Positions 31,641-43,814 of a stretch of 64,000 nucleotides of DNA are shown in pieces. The notes under the pieces are model-generated. The model was not told the DNA's origin. It saw only the letters and a list, made by a program, of their open reading frames with translations, and did not search any database. Made by a program: the position numbers and the translations under genes. Numbering within the stretch: the first letter of the stretch is position 1; the number at the start of each line of letters is the position of its first letter. The DNA is from Hysterangium stoloniferum. Its lineage: Eukaryota; Basidiomycota; Agaricomycetes; Hysterangiales; Hysterangiaceae. The stretch spans positions 124,001 to 188,000 of the forward strand of contig WHVD01000024.1 of NCBI GenBank assembly GCA_015178975.1. Direction: 5' to 3'.

Positions 31641-32670
31641 CAAGCATTAGTAAACTCAATCATAGCCAAACAGTGTCAATAAACCATCAATCGACTCGCA
31701 TCTGCTAATAGGCTATAAAACCAAGCTCGGTGTCTTCCCTCGCGCTTTCTTCCCATCCATAAAGCCACCTTCTCCTCCAGCCTCACTTCTCCCCAACAGC
31801 CACCACCTTCCACGGTAAGTCGTCGCATTATTGATAGGCCCCACATCGGATGGGGTCAGGTCGTTCCACCACCATCTTCTCCGACCCACAGTGTCCATCA
31901 CAAAGTCAGCGACGAGATCAGCCTCTACCGACCCCGTCAAGCACTGACTGAGCCAGTCTGGTTGTAACGGCGTGAGGGGTGGGGGGGCATGAACAACGTC
32001 CCGAACCTTCAGTGGACACTTTAAAAGCCGTGGCGTTTGAGAGGATGGTGCAGGGTCCTGTAGAGGCTGGTGATCTTGTCAAGGGGAGTGGTGGTGAGAG
32101 AGCTTCTGGTTCGTTGATATCCATTGGGGGGCTGCTGCGGCTCGACGCGTCCCCTGATATTCGAGTTGAATAATATGCATCTGCTCCCTGTCTCTTTCTC
32201 TTTCTCTTTCTCTGGGCTTTGCGTGGGTGTCTTCGGACAAGCTGCTTGTATGAGAGATCTGCTCATTCGTCGTCAACCATTGGCAGCTGGTACGACTGCC
32301 ATGCACCTCCTGGATATTCGAGTTGAGTGGCACGCCTCTACCGTCCTGCTTTCTCCTTCTCCTTCTCTGGGCTTTTCGCGAATATCTTCCATCTTCCGGC
32401 CAAGGTCCTTCCTCCGCGAACCCTGTTGGGCTTCAATCAACAGGCCGCTCTATCGGCATCGGGTCAGGTCTAGGGGCGTCAATGAAGGGCTTGGGCTTGG
32501 CCGAAGATCCAATGTCAATCCCACTTGTGATGGCCCGGTGAGGTGTAGCCTGAGGTAGCGCATGAGCGGCTGGGGAACCAGAAAGATACAGCGCTATCTG
32601 CGCGCTGAGGTGCTGATCGGCATCGGCGCGCATCGACGCTCTTATCTTTATGGCTGCCCCTGCTGCTCCA
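31641..32670. other. GC-leaning intergenic DNA, no supported gene
   Basis: Several overlapping open frames on both strands but no recognisable domain. CCTGATATTCGAGTTGA-type phrases recur at 32151 and 32310, suggesting a small internal duplication (about 160 bp). Probably relic sequence. Confidence 0.4.
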
Positions 32671-34230
32671 TCACAACCTTCTGGAAGTCATAGACGGTTC
32701 AGTCAAAGGGATCGGCGTAGGGGACAGGGGTAGGGGATAGATGTAGAAAAGACGGAGGCGATAGACGTAGAGGACAGGCGTAGGGGATAGATGTAGGGGA
32801 CAGCGTAGGGAACAAGGCATGAGTGCGCCACGTTGGGCATCGAGGAATGGTTCTGGTTTGGCCGGAGTGTCATGACATTCGGACTTACGATGGCGACTGT
32901 CCGGCCAAGATGTAGCCGCAGGTAGCGTGCAGAATAGAGGTGTAGTGTTGGAGAAGAATTTGTGCGCTGGGCTGCTTAACATCGGCGCGCATTGGCACTG
33001 GTAGGCCTGTCGTTCTTCTGTTGCTCCATCGCATCCTTCTCGAGCCCGCCGACGGTTCGATCGAACAGATAATCTATAGATGGCAAGCCACCACAGAATG
33101 AGCCATGATCTCATGTAAACCCGCTTTCCTTTTGGGGTCTGGTATGAGTGAGCATCAAGAAGATCACATTGTGTGCCTCAGTAGGGACCACAAAAGGTGT
33201 GTTGACAATATATTGGTCGAGCAGGTTGATAACGTGTAGGTCGTGAGCCGCTGCAGAATGAACCATGATCCCACGCAGACCTGCTTGTCGTTTTGGGTCT
33301 GGTATGAGTATCAGAAAAGAAGATTACGACCCTCAGGAAGGACCGTAAAGGTCTGTTGACAATATATTGGTCGAGCGGGCTGATGTTGTCACTGTCACCG
33401 TCGAGATTTGCTCGGTTATCGTAAAGGAGTAGGTACGTGGATTTCGCCACTCGTCTGCACTAGTCCCAGGACCTGTCATTATATCTCTACAACTGAAAAT
33501 CCTTTACAGCGTCTTCACACCCGGTTTCTATCATTCCAACTGGTTGATAACTAGGCCGCCTGCAGCCATTGCCTAGAGGACCACACCACAACCAAATATC
33601 AACCGCAGAGGCAACATCGAGTCGTTGAAAAACGACAGGTTCCGAGTAACATGGTAAACCGCATGACGTCTCACGAGGTGGTCGAAACGATGTTCAAAAC
33701 CGGTTTGTAAACCAAAGTCGATGATCACGTTGCGAGAGCTGTCCAGAAAAGCAGATTCTCGCGTCTTAGACCGTAAAGGACGATCTTTTTCGAGTTGAAT
33801 ATAGGATGTGCCTGCCGGATATGAGCCCGGTGAAAGCTTGCAGGCAAATTCCTTCAGGTATCGGAGTGCGAGGGATGTGGTCGGAGTCCTGGGGCATGCC
33901 CTTGGGTGGTGCCGATCTGCTTGTCGCCCTGATGACGTCGTAGAGACGAACGATGCTAGGGTGCTTGAGAAACTAAGGATATGAGAGCCGGTTTACACAC
34001 AAATGCAATGCATCCCCAACGCACTCACCTTGAGGATTTCGATTTCACGTTCAAGTTGAACCTTCCACATTTCCTCGTCTAATGAGTTTGACTACGACCT
34101 CGACACGCCGCTTGCCATGAAGGCCGAGCTTGACCTTGCCGAACTCTCCTTCACCGATTGTGCTCGACAAGGAGGATGAGGTATAAGAGACTGCCGAGGC
34201 GCTACGACCGAGGGTATGCGGCTGGCGACC
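32671..34230 (-). pseudogene. Decayed Ser/Thr protein kinase relic, copy 2 (KIN4/Snf1-like)
   Basis: Same order of kinase fragments as at 1-1241, on the minus strand. The glycine-rich loop region is near 34150, then the HRYLKE-like part near 33860, the DFG-like part near 33715, and LDGDSDNISPLDQYIVN-PL near 33380. The C-terminal ATEERQAYQCQ-like piece is near 33000. Stops and frameshifts again prevent a product. The adjoining 32671-32990 extends the reading beyond copy 1's window edge. Confidence 0.6.
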
Positions 34231-35224
34231 ATATGAAAGGAGATATTATTAATCCTACAATTTAAGGTAAAGTCCTGGCCTCTTCTTGTATGTGATTTTG
34301 TTTTACTCGATGAGTGAGTACCTATGTATTACAGAATTGCAACGGAACGTAACTTAATATTTGCACGAAAGGTCTCATCTGACCGCTCTAGGAAAATTCA
34401 TTGACGCCTCAAGCGCCTTTGGCAAGATGTAGCCCTCAGTTCCTCTCTTTTTCTTCTCTCTTTTTTCCTTTGCTCTCTCACCCTCCCCCCACTCTACATT
34501 TGACCCGCATACCCATACCTACTCGCCCCAGTACCTACATACCTATCCACCTACCATTAGGGTACCTGCTCCCAACCGCTATGTATCTACGTTATTCGAT
34601 GCGGTATACAAATGTATTTAAAAAAAATAAAAAATTCCGTCACATGATTAAGCTCAAGCTAAATTCAACCAACACATTTCAATGACGTAGTTTATTGACT
34701 TGCACCATTGTGATGTATGGAGTGCTAATACAGGGATCTGCATTAGTTTGTATGAAATGATACCTGTAAGTTGGTGTGGAAGCTTCTCGGGGACTGCCAG
34801 ACATAAGTTTATGCTCTGAGTCGATTCCTCGGTGAGTTGGCAATGGAATATTGGTCAACAGTCATTGATGTGTGCGTTAGCCATTGCTCAACCATTTTAC
34901 TCACTTTCCTAGTTTGCACCATCGATCAGTAAGTACTTAGTTTGTTTATTTTGGCTTCCCTACTGAGCTATGTGCCATATAGCGGCTACGATTGGTTTCA
35001 CCAACACAACTGCAAATGTCCTTTCTGCTGAGCCGCACGCTTGGGAACGGTTTTCACACTCACAGTGGCCAGAACGATCGACCGACACTCATGAGGTCAC
35101 CCATTATTGTTATTATCATGTACGGCTCGTTCCGTTACTATCCGACGATGACCTTTGACAATCCGAGAGAATGCTCTTATTTGTTATGGGCTGTGCCATC
35201 TTCGCGTTCGACATTTCCCCAGCC
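32998..35224. repeat. Segmental duplication block A, copy 2
   Basis: Counterpart of 1-1900. Contains an extra stretch of about 250 bp (34383-34635, pyrimidine-rich) not present in copy 1. Confidence 0.75.
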
Positions 35225-35910
35225 TGAGACTGTGACAGTATCATTGACTGTCGTTGGAGCCAATGCTTCCATTCCGATGGCAAGACAAAATGTCCATCGG
35301 GGAAAGCACACGGATTGTACAAAGCTCACGGCCTCTCGCTCTTCAATGGCGTCCAAGAGTTCACCAGGTGGAAGTCCGTAGAGAATTGTGGTAGTAAGAA
35401 AAGCCCGAGCTCCTTATGGACAATGGTCCATTATTCCCAATATTCAACTCAAGGTGGCGGAGTCCCGTAGTCACTTGAGAGCTCTCAGCGCCATATGTGT
35501 GTCGAAAATCGAGCACTTCAAAGAAAACCAGACTGCAAGACTATCTGTGTTGTAGGTTCTTTGGGTATTACGAAACTGTCTGTTGGTAAATGCTTTTGAG
35601 CATGTACCTTTGAACAGCCCCCACCAACCAATGGCATATCATATTTCATTGTCCCGCCAATTTGTAGCCGAGTTTGCACCGAGTCGAATGATATTCATAC
35701 TTGCACACACACTATGACAACACAATGAACGGAAGAAGTCTATAGTGAGCAAGTAAGCGAGAACTACACTTTTTTATTCAAAAATTAGCAAAAAATCCGA
35801 GATATTAATTTATCAGATATCCTGAAATACATTAATGTCACAAATACATTAATGTCATTAATATTACAAATACATTATAACAACTTCTAGTGTTACAGTT
35901 GTTTTCTGGG
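35225..35910. other. Intergenic, no gene
   Basis: Left edge of the 8.6-kb segment missing from the block A/B copy at the window start. Near 35825-35880 a tandem of AATACATTAATGTCA units. No coding signal. Confidence 0.4.
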
Positions 35911-37240
35911 TTAACCCCTATTTATCCATGGGTTTCTGCCATCGTTATCTTCTCCCGACAACCTGGTATATACCGTAGTACTCTGGCCGCCTTGGTGCAC
36001 TAGTGGGATCTCTGCCCCAGCCGTCGGTGAAGTAGGCCGTGGTCTACAGGTTAGGAGGCGAACCCATCTCAAGTCGGTGAACCAGGGGATAATCCGTCGA
36101 ACAAGGCGCGAAGCCTCAATAATCGGGGGTATCGTCACGAACATCGCGAGCACTTGACCAAATGTTAGCGACCATCTGTCATCTTGTGAATCGGCAGCGC
36201 CTAATTCGATGACAATAACCCAATACCCGGATGGGATTATCACCACGGATAAAAATAATATGAAGGGGTATCTCTTGGCGATGACATGCCTGTTATTATA
36301 TGAGCGAAAAATTGCATGAAAGCTGGCTGTTGGCTTACCAGACTTGCCGAAACCGAAATCTGAATCTTTCTCCTCTTGGCCAAATGTCATGCCGAGATCG
36401 CAATATAGCAATAGACCAAGATATAACTACGATTTCGACGGGAAGGGCCAGAAGAACGTGCCCAAAAAGCCCCGTGCCGTCTGTCACCCACACGTAAAGT
36501 ACAAATGGTAAAAAGAGAAATGCTTTGAATTCCCCCCACCCCAAAGCCTGCTCACAGGAAATTTGGGTAAAGCTAGACTGATTCTTGGGAAACATGGTGT
36601 AAGCTGCGAGGGCTATCCAGAAGGGTAAAGTGGCAATGGCTGCTACTACAATGCGGCGTTTCCCAAATACAGCGCCCATACGATGTCCACCCCAAAATAT
36701 AGAGCGAATAGCATAAATAACTATGTATGCGCTTGTTGGAGAGCTGGCGATCACCACCGCAATGATCGCATGAATTCGACTCAGTTCTTGTCGCAATATG
36801 GAAATGAAGCAGGCAATGAGTAGGGAATAAACCGTCAATATTTGTGACCAGATGGGATCTTTCGGTACGTTCTCATTGTAAAAGATGATCGTCGCTGCTA
36901 AGAGTAAGGATAGGAAAGGTTTTACTACAGTATGTAGCACCCACCAACCAGAAAATTGGTCAAATAGGCTGATATTCGTACAAGTGACCCTTAGAAACCG
37001 CTGAAGGTTAGTTCTTTGAATCTAGGCTGTCACTAAAACTCCAACATACCTCCGACATCTGCATTTGGGCAATATCCATATGGACAACCGTCATCTTGAG
37101 GTGGATTTAAGCAGTAGACTTGAAAGAAGACGGGGTAGTTCCACGTGAAATTCAAAGATGTAAACATCTCGGGTGTAATAGAGTGCTTGTCAACAGTTCC
37201 ATTTGCTAGGCAGAACGCGTCAGGAGGGAAAGTAAGGATA
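35911..37240 (-). CDS. Multi-pass membrane protein with Cys-rich outer segment, start not found
   Basis: Exons on the minus strand: 37240-37050, 37000-36339, 36289-35911 (intron 36290-36338 with GTAAGC...ACAG is clear). The first exon reads FPPDAFCLANGTVDKHS...NFTWNYPVFFQVYCLNPP and GCPYGYCPNADV, a Cys-rich N-glycosylatable segment. Then about seven hydrophobic helices follow, e.g. LHTVVKPFLSLLLAATIIF and ILTVYSLLIACFISIL, and a polar C tail. I recognise it only as a membrane protein type frequent in agaricomycetes. With the best donor (37049) the frame into 37000 is off by one; a weaker donor GTCGGA keeps frame. No ATG precedes the Cys-rich exon in frame, so it is N-truncated or spliced to the cupredoxin gene upstream. 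Confidence 0.6.
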
Positions 37241-37251
37241 CTAAACGTCGA

Positions 37252-38248
37252 TTATGTCACAGTATGATCCCTATAAAGAACGAAGACATACGCTGAAACC
37301 CGTGAGGGATTGAATGTGAGCGTTCCATTGTTTCCAACCGCTACGTTGATAACATTGCCAGTCAAGCTCGCAGGTGTTGGCGCCGCTGATCCTGGATATG
37401 AGCCATAGGTCGTTGTCCAGGTTGAACCCTCCAGAGTGATTGCTTGCGTCACTGTGGAGATTACTGGGTCAGGAGGAATCGTACCAGAACCCGCAGCCGC
37501 AGGATCGGTGGGTGTAGGAGACGGCGATGCAGCTGGCGAGGAAGCCCCTTCAGCTGAACCTTGAGCTATAGCCGCGGCTTTGAACGCATCAAAAGAATTC
37601 GCGGATCCTGCAGCTCCGCAGTTGACAGCGAAAACCATTCCAAGTCCACAGTGAGACTTGGGGTTCTTCTCTGTGTAAATTGATGTATCAAACCGTATAG
37701 TCCGAGAATTGAGCACTTACGGGCACAGTGGATCCAAATGGGCTTCTCATCCATGACAGTGATGTTGTACTGAGGCAAATCAGTGGTTTGACCTGGCGCA
37801 ACCGGCATGCTACAAGCCATGAGGGAAAAAAATTGAGGGAGAACTCAATGGTACATACTAGCCTGAGTCGAATCCTTCAGGACCACAGGGGTCGGCAAAA
37901 GAGCTCTGCGTCACAGTGTGGTTTTTCTAGAGGGAATGAGCATGTGCACACTTCTGCTCGAGATTAGAATTGCATACCTGATGAAAAGTGAACCTAACAA
38001 CATCTTCTGCAAAAATGAAAATAAATGAGTGACAAAAGTTACTTGTCTCTCGGTGATACGAACCAACGTTGGCAAACTGTAGAGCAAACGTTAGATGAGC
38101 AAACGCTGATCAAGCAGGAAAAAATACCCACGATGGCTTCGGGGGAATACACGGTGCTGCCATTGATATCACCGACCTGGACATCGTGAACAGTTTGGGC
38201 AGAGACGATAAGAGGGACTGTAATAGCAAGAAATGCAAAAGAGAACAT
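37252..38248 (-). CDS. Secreted cupredoxin-like Ser-rich protein, second domain truncated
   Basis: Exons on the minus strand: 38248-38132, 38076-38064 (13 nt), 38006-37978, 37926-37859, 37809-37721, 37670-37252; all junctions keep frame. Signal peptide MFSFAFLAITVPLIVSA. The cupredoxin fold shows copper-ligand candidates His in KNHTVTQSSF, Cys in PIWIHCA, His and Met in SHCGLGMVF. A Ser/Pro/Ala-rich linker follows, then the start of what looks like a second cupredoxin domain (VGNNGTLTFNPS) that stops soon after at a TAA (37252), although an HTVT remnant is visible. Fungal extracellular Ser-rich proteins of this type usually carry two domains. The upstream ATG at 38248 is chosen because it directly precedes the hydrophobic leader. 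Function is unknown; copper binding is inferred from the ligands. Confidence 0.75.
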
Positions 38249-39480
38249 GGCTGGCACGTTATAAAGGAAAGTATTGCAGACGTATACCAGGTCCGAACAA
38301 GGGTGGGCCTTCTAGGCTATTAGGTGTGATGGAGTAAGGGAAGAAAGAGACAAGCCAGACTTAAGCAAAAAGTCATCCTTTTATACTTGAGCTTCACGTG
38401 TAACCATTTTTTTTTTTTTAAATACATTTATATACCATCGCATAACTAAGATACATAGCGGTTGGGGAGAGAACTACCCTAACGGTCGGTGGAGAAAAGG
38501 TGGGATGTGAATGCAGCGGGTTGGGGTGGCGTGGCGGTGCTCGTAAAAAAGGGGGCAACACGTGTTACCTATAAACAGCATTGATTCATCATTTGGACTG
38601 ACCTTGGCGTTGGGGCATGTGTTGGTAATTAACCTGACATAGAATATTATAGAATATCATGGAACATACTTAACAGAGAGTATTTGCAACTAATATATAT
38701 TAGTTGCAAATACTCTCTAACATAGCTTTAGTAATATCTCTGTCATCCCTTCTCCCCATAGGTAATTGTGGACTATGACGTGCGAGCGTCGTAGAGTTTG
38801 ACGTCACACTTGAAGTCATAGTAGACATGATGGCTGATGTCATGGTAAAACCGTGTTTTATTATATATAGTGGACATGTAAATGTCGTACCATTATAACC
38901 TGATACGGTTTCAAGTCCAATTTTCGTTTGTTAAAATCCAACAAGATATATATAATCCCCAGTAGTTTACTAATAGATAGAAGCCAAGTTATATTCTAAT
39001 ATCTACTGTGGTCTGCGCAAGTTCCAAATAGCATGCAGTGACAAACGCAAAGGCGCAGGATGCGAGCAGACATGACCAGAATGATATGTCCGCTTCACCC
39101 CACCATAACAACATTTTGGATCACAGTCTGGGATGTCAAATATCCAGTCGATCCTAGATTATGTAAGATTTTGCAGTGTTCAGTCGATTGGTGCCACTCG
39201 GCATGTCGGCGGTCAGTTCACGTGATCACTTGCCGGACATATGTCCCCCAGACTCTCCTGCAAAATGAGGGGGCCAATATTTACCGTGACGTATGGCCTT
39301 AGTTGGCATAACGCATAATGCACGCTTCAGATATCGACTAATAGCACTTGTCCAGTGCTGAGTTGACGAAAATGGGCAACATTGGTTTACAAACGTGCTA
39401 CAGGAAGGTCGACAAGCGACATATCCCCTTTAACAACAGCGCCGTTATCGACGCCGTTCTCCTTCTCCGTTGAGGATCTC
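38249..39480. other. Intergenic; T-tract, palindrome and partial block B copy
   Basis: 5' flank of the cupredoxin gene, a T13 run near 38408, a 44-bp palindrome (38675-38718) and, at 38596-38625 and 39025-39165, pieces of duplication block B split by about 400 bp of inserted DNA that includes the palindrome. No gene. Confidence 0.45.
38675..38718. repeat. Perfect 44-bp palindrome
   Basis: Each half is 22 bp, starting AGAGAGTATTTGCAAC and its exact inverse, meeting at ATAT. One arm (ATTAGTTGCAAATACT) also occurs alone near 42311. Confidence 0.9.
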
Positions 39481-40085
39481 GTACATCTTTACTGCTGGCC
39501 CCAACTTCAAAACAGGTAATGTCCTGTGTCATATTTCATTCTGTCCAGTGCTGAGACACATCCTTTCCTTTGCGCTAGGCCTCAAACTTCCTCTGGCCTT
39601 TCAAACCATCCTACCCACCAAAGGCTATTGCGCCACAAGTCGTACATCTTTACCGTTGGCCCCAACTTCAACCAGGTAATGCCCTTTGTGACATCTCGTT
39701 CTGTTCAGTGCTGAGACACATCCTTTCCTTTGCGCTAGGCCTCAAACTTCCTCTAGCCTTTTTTTTTTTTTTTTTTTTTTTTTTGTTATATTTGTATCCC
39801 GCTTCAAGCAACAATGGCTAACTGCGGCTAGGGGGTGGAAAGGCCCCCAGAGAAACTATGCTACGGTGGTAAGACGTTCCGAGTGAGCTTCGTTCCTCTA
39901 GCCTTTCAAACCATCCTACCCACCAAAGGCTATTGCGCCACAAGTCGTACATCTTTACCGTTGGCCCCAACTTCAACCAGGTAATGCCCTTTGTGACATC
40001 TCGTTCTGTTCAGTGCTGAAACACATCCTTTCCTTTGTGCTAGACCTCAAACTTCCTCTAGCCTTTCAAACCATCTAACCCACCA
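39481..40085. repeat. Three direct copies of a 161-bp unit
   Basis: GTACATCTTTAC begins copies at 39481, 39642 and 39947. Each contains CAGTGCTGA-ACACATCCTTTCC and CTCAAACTTCCTCT. The gap between copies two and three is longer because a small retroposon (39759-39892) inserted there. Confidence 0.8.
39759..39892 (-). mobile_element. Short A-tailed retroposon (SINE or 5'-truncated LINE)
   Basis: 134 bp with a 26-nt T run at its plus-strand left end, i.e. a poly(A) tail on the minus strand. A perfect 11-bp target duplication TTCCTCTAGCC is at 39748-39758 and 39893-39903. The body before the tail ends GGGATACAAATATAAC. No clear tRNA-type A/B boxes seen. Confidence 0.8.
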
Positions 40086-40571
40086 ACGGCTGTCGTATCG
40101 CAAGTTCATCAGACAGGTGAGCTGAACATACACCCTTTGCAATGTGGAAGGACATATCAAACATATCACATCTCCAGTGCACATCGAAATGTGTGAACCT
40201 CAGCCGGCCACCTTGTGTGCAACATAACCACATCCTTACCGCCAGAGATGCATGTACTACATATCCTTTCATCCTTTGTTTCCACCATCGTTAGTGCTGG
40301 CGCCGATGCAATTTGGAAAGTCTGGGATCAGGACACATGACGGACAGTTGGGATGAGCATTGCAAGGACACAAAATGGATTATGAATTTGGGGCCGGCTT
40401 GGGGAGATATATTATTGCTATGTTTGTTGCAAAGTGTTGGTTACTGATTGAGGTTATGGGTAGCCCTGTATTTGCAGAACCTTGTCATAAAATCATAGTA
40501 TGTCGAGAATGATTATCAAAATTTGCAATCTCATGAGAACAAGAACCATTCAAAAGGACTAGCGTGATAAT

Positions 40572-41378
40572 CTAAATGTTTTCTTTCATATCATTTCTTC
40601 TCCCAGCATTGCCTTCCCTGGCACCATCTACGTTCAGTTCCTTCACTGTGGTTCCTTTGCTATGGTTCCTTCGCTGCAGTTCCTTTGTGGCGGTTTTCTG
40701 AAAGATGGGGTGGTACTGGATGATATGGTGAAACATCGGGTATGGTATGGAATGGTGTTGGGGCAAGAGGTTGTGGATCTGTTCAGGATAAAGCAGACTG
40801 GAACCTGCATTATGGCATTGCTTTGATGACACAATGCAGGAGGAGTAGGCGCTGAATGGTGGGGATGGATACTGTTGGGGGTGTAGGATGTAAGTATTGG
40901 ATGGCTTTGTTAGATCGAAGAGTTCATTGGGATGGCTCAGTGACGGTCTGAATACAGTGCCAGAACTTCTGCTTTGTAGTTTAGGCAGTCTGGAATAATT
41001 ATCACGTAGCTCCATCTCTGTTTTGCACAACCTTTTTGAGGCCCTTTGTACATCTCCCCCAGACTCCAGAGCATGCTTAAGTGTTGACTTTTGGAGCTCC
41101 ACAGAGGCTTGCAATGCAATGGCACGATCATAAGTACTTCGCAATTCTACATCTTGTGCAGTCACTGTGCATTTCTGAACGGCAGCTACAATTAGGGTAT
41201 TATATTAGAATACATATTCTAGTTTTTATATGGATACTTACCACTTCGAACAATTGAACGGGCAGCACGGTGATGGTGCGTTCCAAAAGAGTTCAAAGCT
41301 CATATTTTGGAATGTCAAGTCCGTCACATTGATTGATTTTGACAGGTGCTCGTGCCAAAACTCTTTATACTCTTCCAT
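40572..41378 (-). CDS. Unrecognised protein, coiled-coil-like first half
   Basis: The main exon 41185-40572 reads AVQKCTVTAQDVELRSTYDR and continues with a charged helical stretch, a P/S/H-rich middle and a basic end (KELQRRNHSK...MKENI). An upstream exon ending at a GTAAGT donor (41241) is likely. Starting from the ATG at 41378 (MEEYKEFWHEHLSKS) its frame does not join the main exon, whereas another frame of the same exon (RAARSIVRS) does, so either the start or the strain sequence is off by a base. No domain recognised. Confidence 0.4.
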
Positions 41379-42721
41379 CTCTGCTGCTCGCTTTCTTTTT
41401 CTTTCTTGGTTACCTCAATCTGTTATTGATAGTTAAAAAAGTTGACATTCTTTTAAATTCGCGATAATACATAATATACTAAGTAATGATGGGTGTCCCG
41501 CAGCATACTTGCCGGAATCGCGTACAATACTGTTTGTGGATATTATTAGTTTAATGAAGTGGCTGGGGGTCCCCTTGCGGGACAAGCCAACCTTCGGGTC
41601 GGTTCACTTTTGATCAGATCTCCTCGAGAACATCGGAGTGGTACCAATCGACTATAAACTCGTTGTTATGACCGAGCTACTGTACTGAGGTTAGCGCGAA
41701 ATATACTAAGTGTCATCGTTTTATATGGCTTGAGTATGTGTTATACGCGGGGCCGTTTTTGAGCGTCTAAGGCCCCAGGTTAAGCTAAGCTGTGGGACTA
41801 CACAGGGAGAGCCTCCGAGCCAGAAAATGTCGTCAAATCTTTTAAAGCACATCGTGATTTAGAATGCTGCGAGAAGTGGCAGGAGTCATAGCATTTTGTC
41901 CCGGACGCTTCTTCTCGTAGGCTCTGGTCGGCAAGCCATCGTGATGTCACCAGTCTGAATCAGAGCTTCGCACGTGATGAGAAAAAGAAGTGCACAAGGA
42001 TGTTCCGAATTGGTCTTACTGTTGTCCATATATGCCCTGTTTCACATAGTTGTAAGTACGTATGATTCGGTGATTCGCCCTCACATACGTTTAAAACAAT
42101 ATTCTTTGCTACCATTTAGGTCTGACAAAAACCAGTCTGTTTCCTGTTTCCAACACACTCTTCCGCCTTGAGCGCTGAACGGCACTTAGAAATTTCACGG
42201 GAGCTTTTGAAGAATAGACGCTGGACCATTTTCACGGGATTTAAGCTCACCCGAAACTCGGTCCTTTTCGGGAGTAAAACTGAACGTTGATTCAGGTTGC
42301 TAACATCTCATTAGTTGCAAATACTTTCTATTCTCATCGTCAAACAAACATCAATCTATTATTATTAGTAAACTTTGAATCTAAAGGCTGGATTCCTAAA
42401 GTTACAGTGCTATGAGTTTTTGCAGGTCCTCGACCATGCTCAGAGCAGTATTCTTCAATGCTCATGCTTATGGTCAAATATAGTTTTCCTTGTCACCGTG
42501 ACAGCGCTCTGTCGTGTTACACTGAAGGATCTATCTCTCATTAAGTCGTGACTTATGTCACATTCATACTCTAGTTAGTGATGGTATTTATGCTGATAAT
42601 GATAGCAAACCTGGTTACATGTACATAGTAGGGATATAATGAAACGATCTTAGACATTTTCAGTGGAGAGGAAGTATGGGAGGTGATGTACGATGATGAA
42701 TGGAGGATCCAAAGACAAAGT
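41379..42721. other. Intergenic, no supported gene
   Basis: Holds a GC-rich hairpin-prone spot (GGGGTCCCCTTGCGGGAC near 41566), an inverted match to 1970-2020 near 41780-41815, and one arm of the 38675 palindrome near 42311. Confidence 0.4.
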
Positions 42722-43720
42722 CCATGGGCAATGTGCAGCTGGTCTACCGCCCAATTTCACAATGTCTGTAATAAAGAAAAATAACGACTGTCAAAGCCAA
42801 AAGCGACAAATACAAATACAACGCACTCTCTAAGAGTATCATACAGGAACTTATGACTTCTTATGTTGCCCTTCAACCGCCGTATATATCAAGACTAAGG
42901 GTATCCTCCAGATGATTGACACGCGTCAACTTATCCGAGAACCGTACTTGATTGGCTTATCCACGCTGCGATCGCTATAAATCACCCCAGACGCCGCTGT
43001 GCGTTCGGGTACCTCAGAGATAATGGTGCTGTCGCCTCAGTGTCGAACGAGGTAGGCGCTGCCGCAGGCACCACCGACGCCGCAAGGGAAGAAACCTGGG
43101 ACGACTGGCGTCATATGAGGAGGCGACAGAGCATGCCTCGGGCGGCAGACGAGAGGTGGTGCAACAGTACGGGGAGACTACGTTTATGAACCTGCATCGA
43201 TTTGCCAGTCAGATGCCGCCAAAGTGAAATATTAAAAAAAAAGTACAAAGGGAGACGGGACGTACTCTATTCGAGGCGGCACTTCCCATGAACGCAACAG
43301 CTGCATATTCCCCAGGTTTCGGATGGATTCGCGCTAGATCTTGAGAACCATGCCACAACACCTTCATCGCATGCGTATATCACCGCACGCGGCACCCTGC
43401 TTGTAATCGTCGCCTGGTCAACTACACCATTGTGAATACGACGGCAAGGCTCAGACTCAGGTTGTCCAACCGCACTCGTAGAAGCGCTGGGTCCACCCAC
43501 TGATTGCGGCCCGCTGCGAGTTTCTCCACTGGCATGGGAAAGGCTTTGCATCCCGCTTTCCAAGACTCCATAGCCGGAACCAGTTCATGATAGTCTTGGC
43601 CGACAGGTAGAAACGCCGTTTGTGACCTAAAGGTGAAGGTGGAGTAGGTAGTGCAGCGGGAATGGTAGATGACGGCGTCGGCTTGATTTCTACGTCTTGT
43701 ACAGATTCCAAAATAAAAGA
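42722..43720. repeat. Segmental duplication block C, copy 2
   Basis: Counterpart of 30520-31640. The minus strand reads FLPVGQDYHELVPAMESWKA (about 43612-43553), parallel to copy 1. Likely a decayed gene, family unknown. Confidence 0.55.
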
Positions 43721-43814
43721 GTGATCTTGCAACAAAATGATATTGGACTGACGTTGGCGTTGGGGCATACAGTGACAGACACAAAGACGCAGCATGGGAG
43801 CAGACATGCCCAGA

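Noticed and set aside
31146..31708. Overlapping ORFs on both strands near 31.2-31.7 kb
   Set aside because: The region matches 43.0-43.7 kb, but the shared peptide signal is short and frame is not kept; treated as a decayed duplicate.
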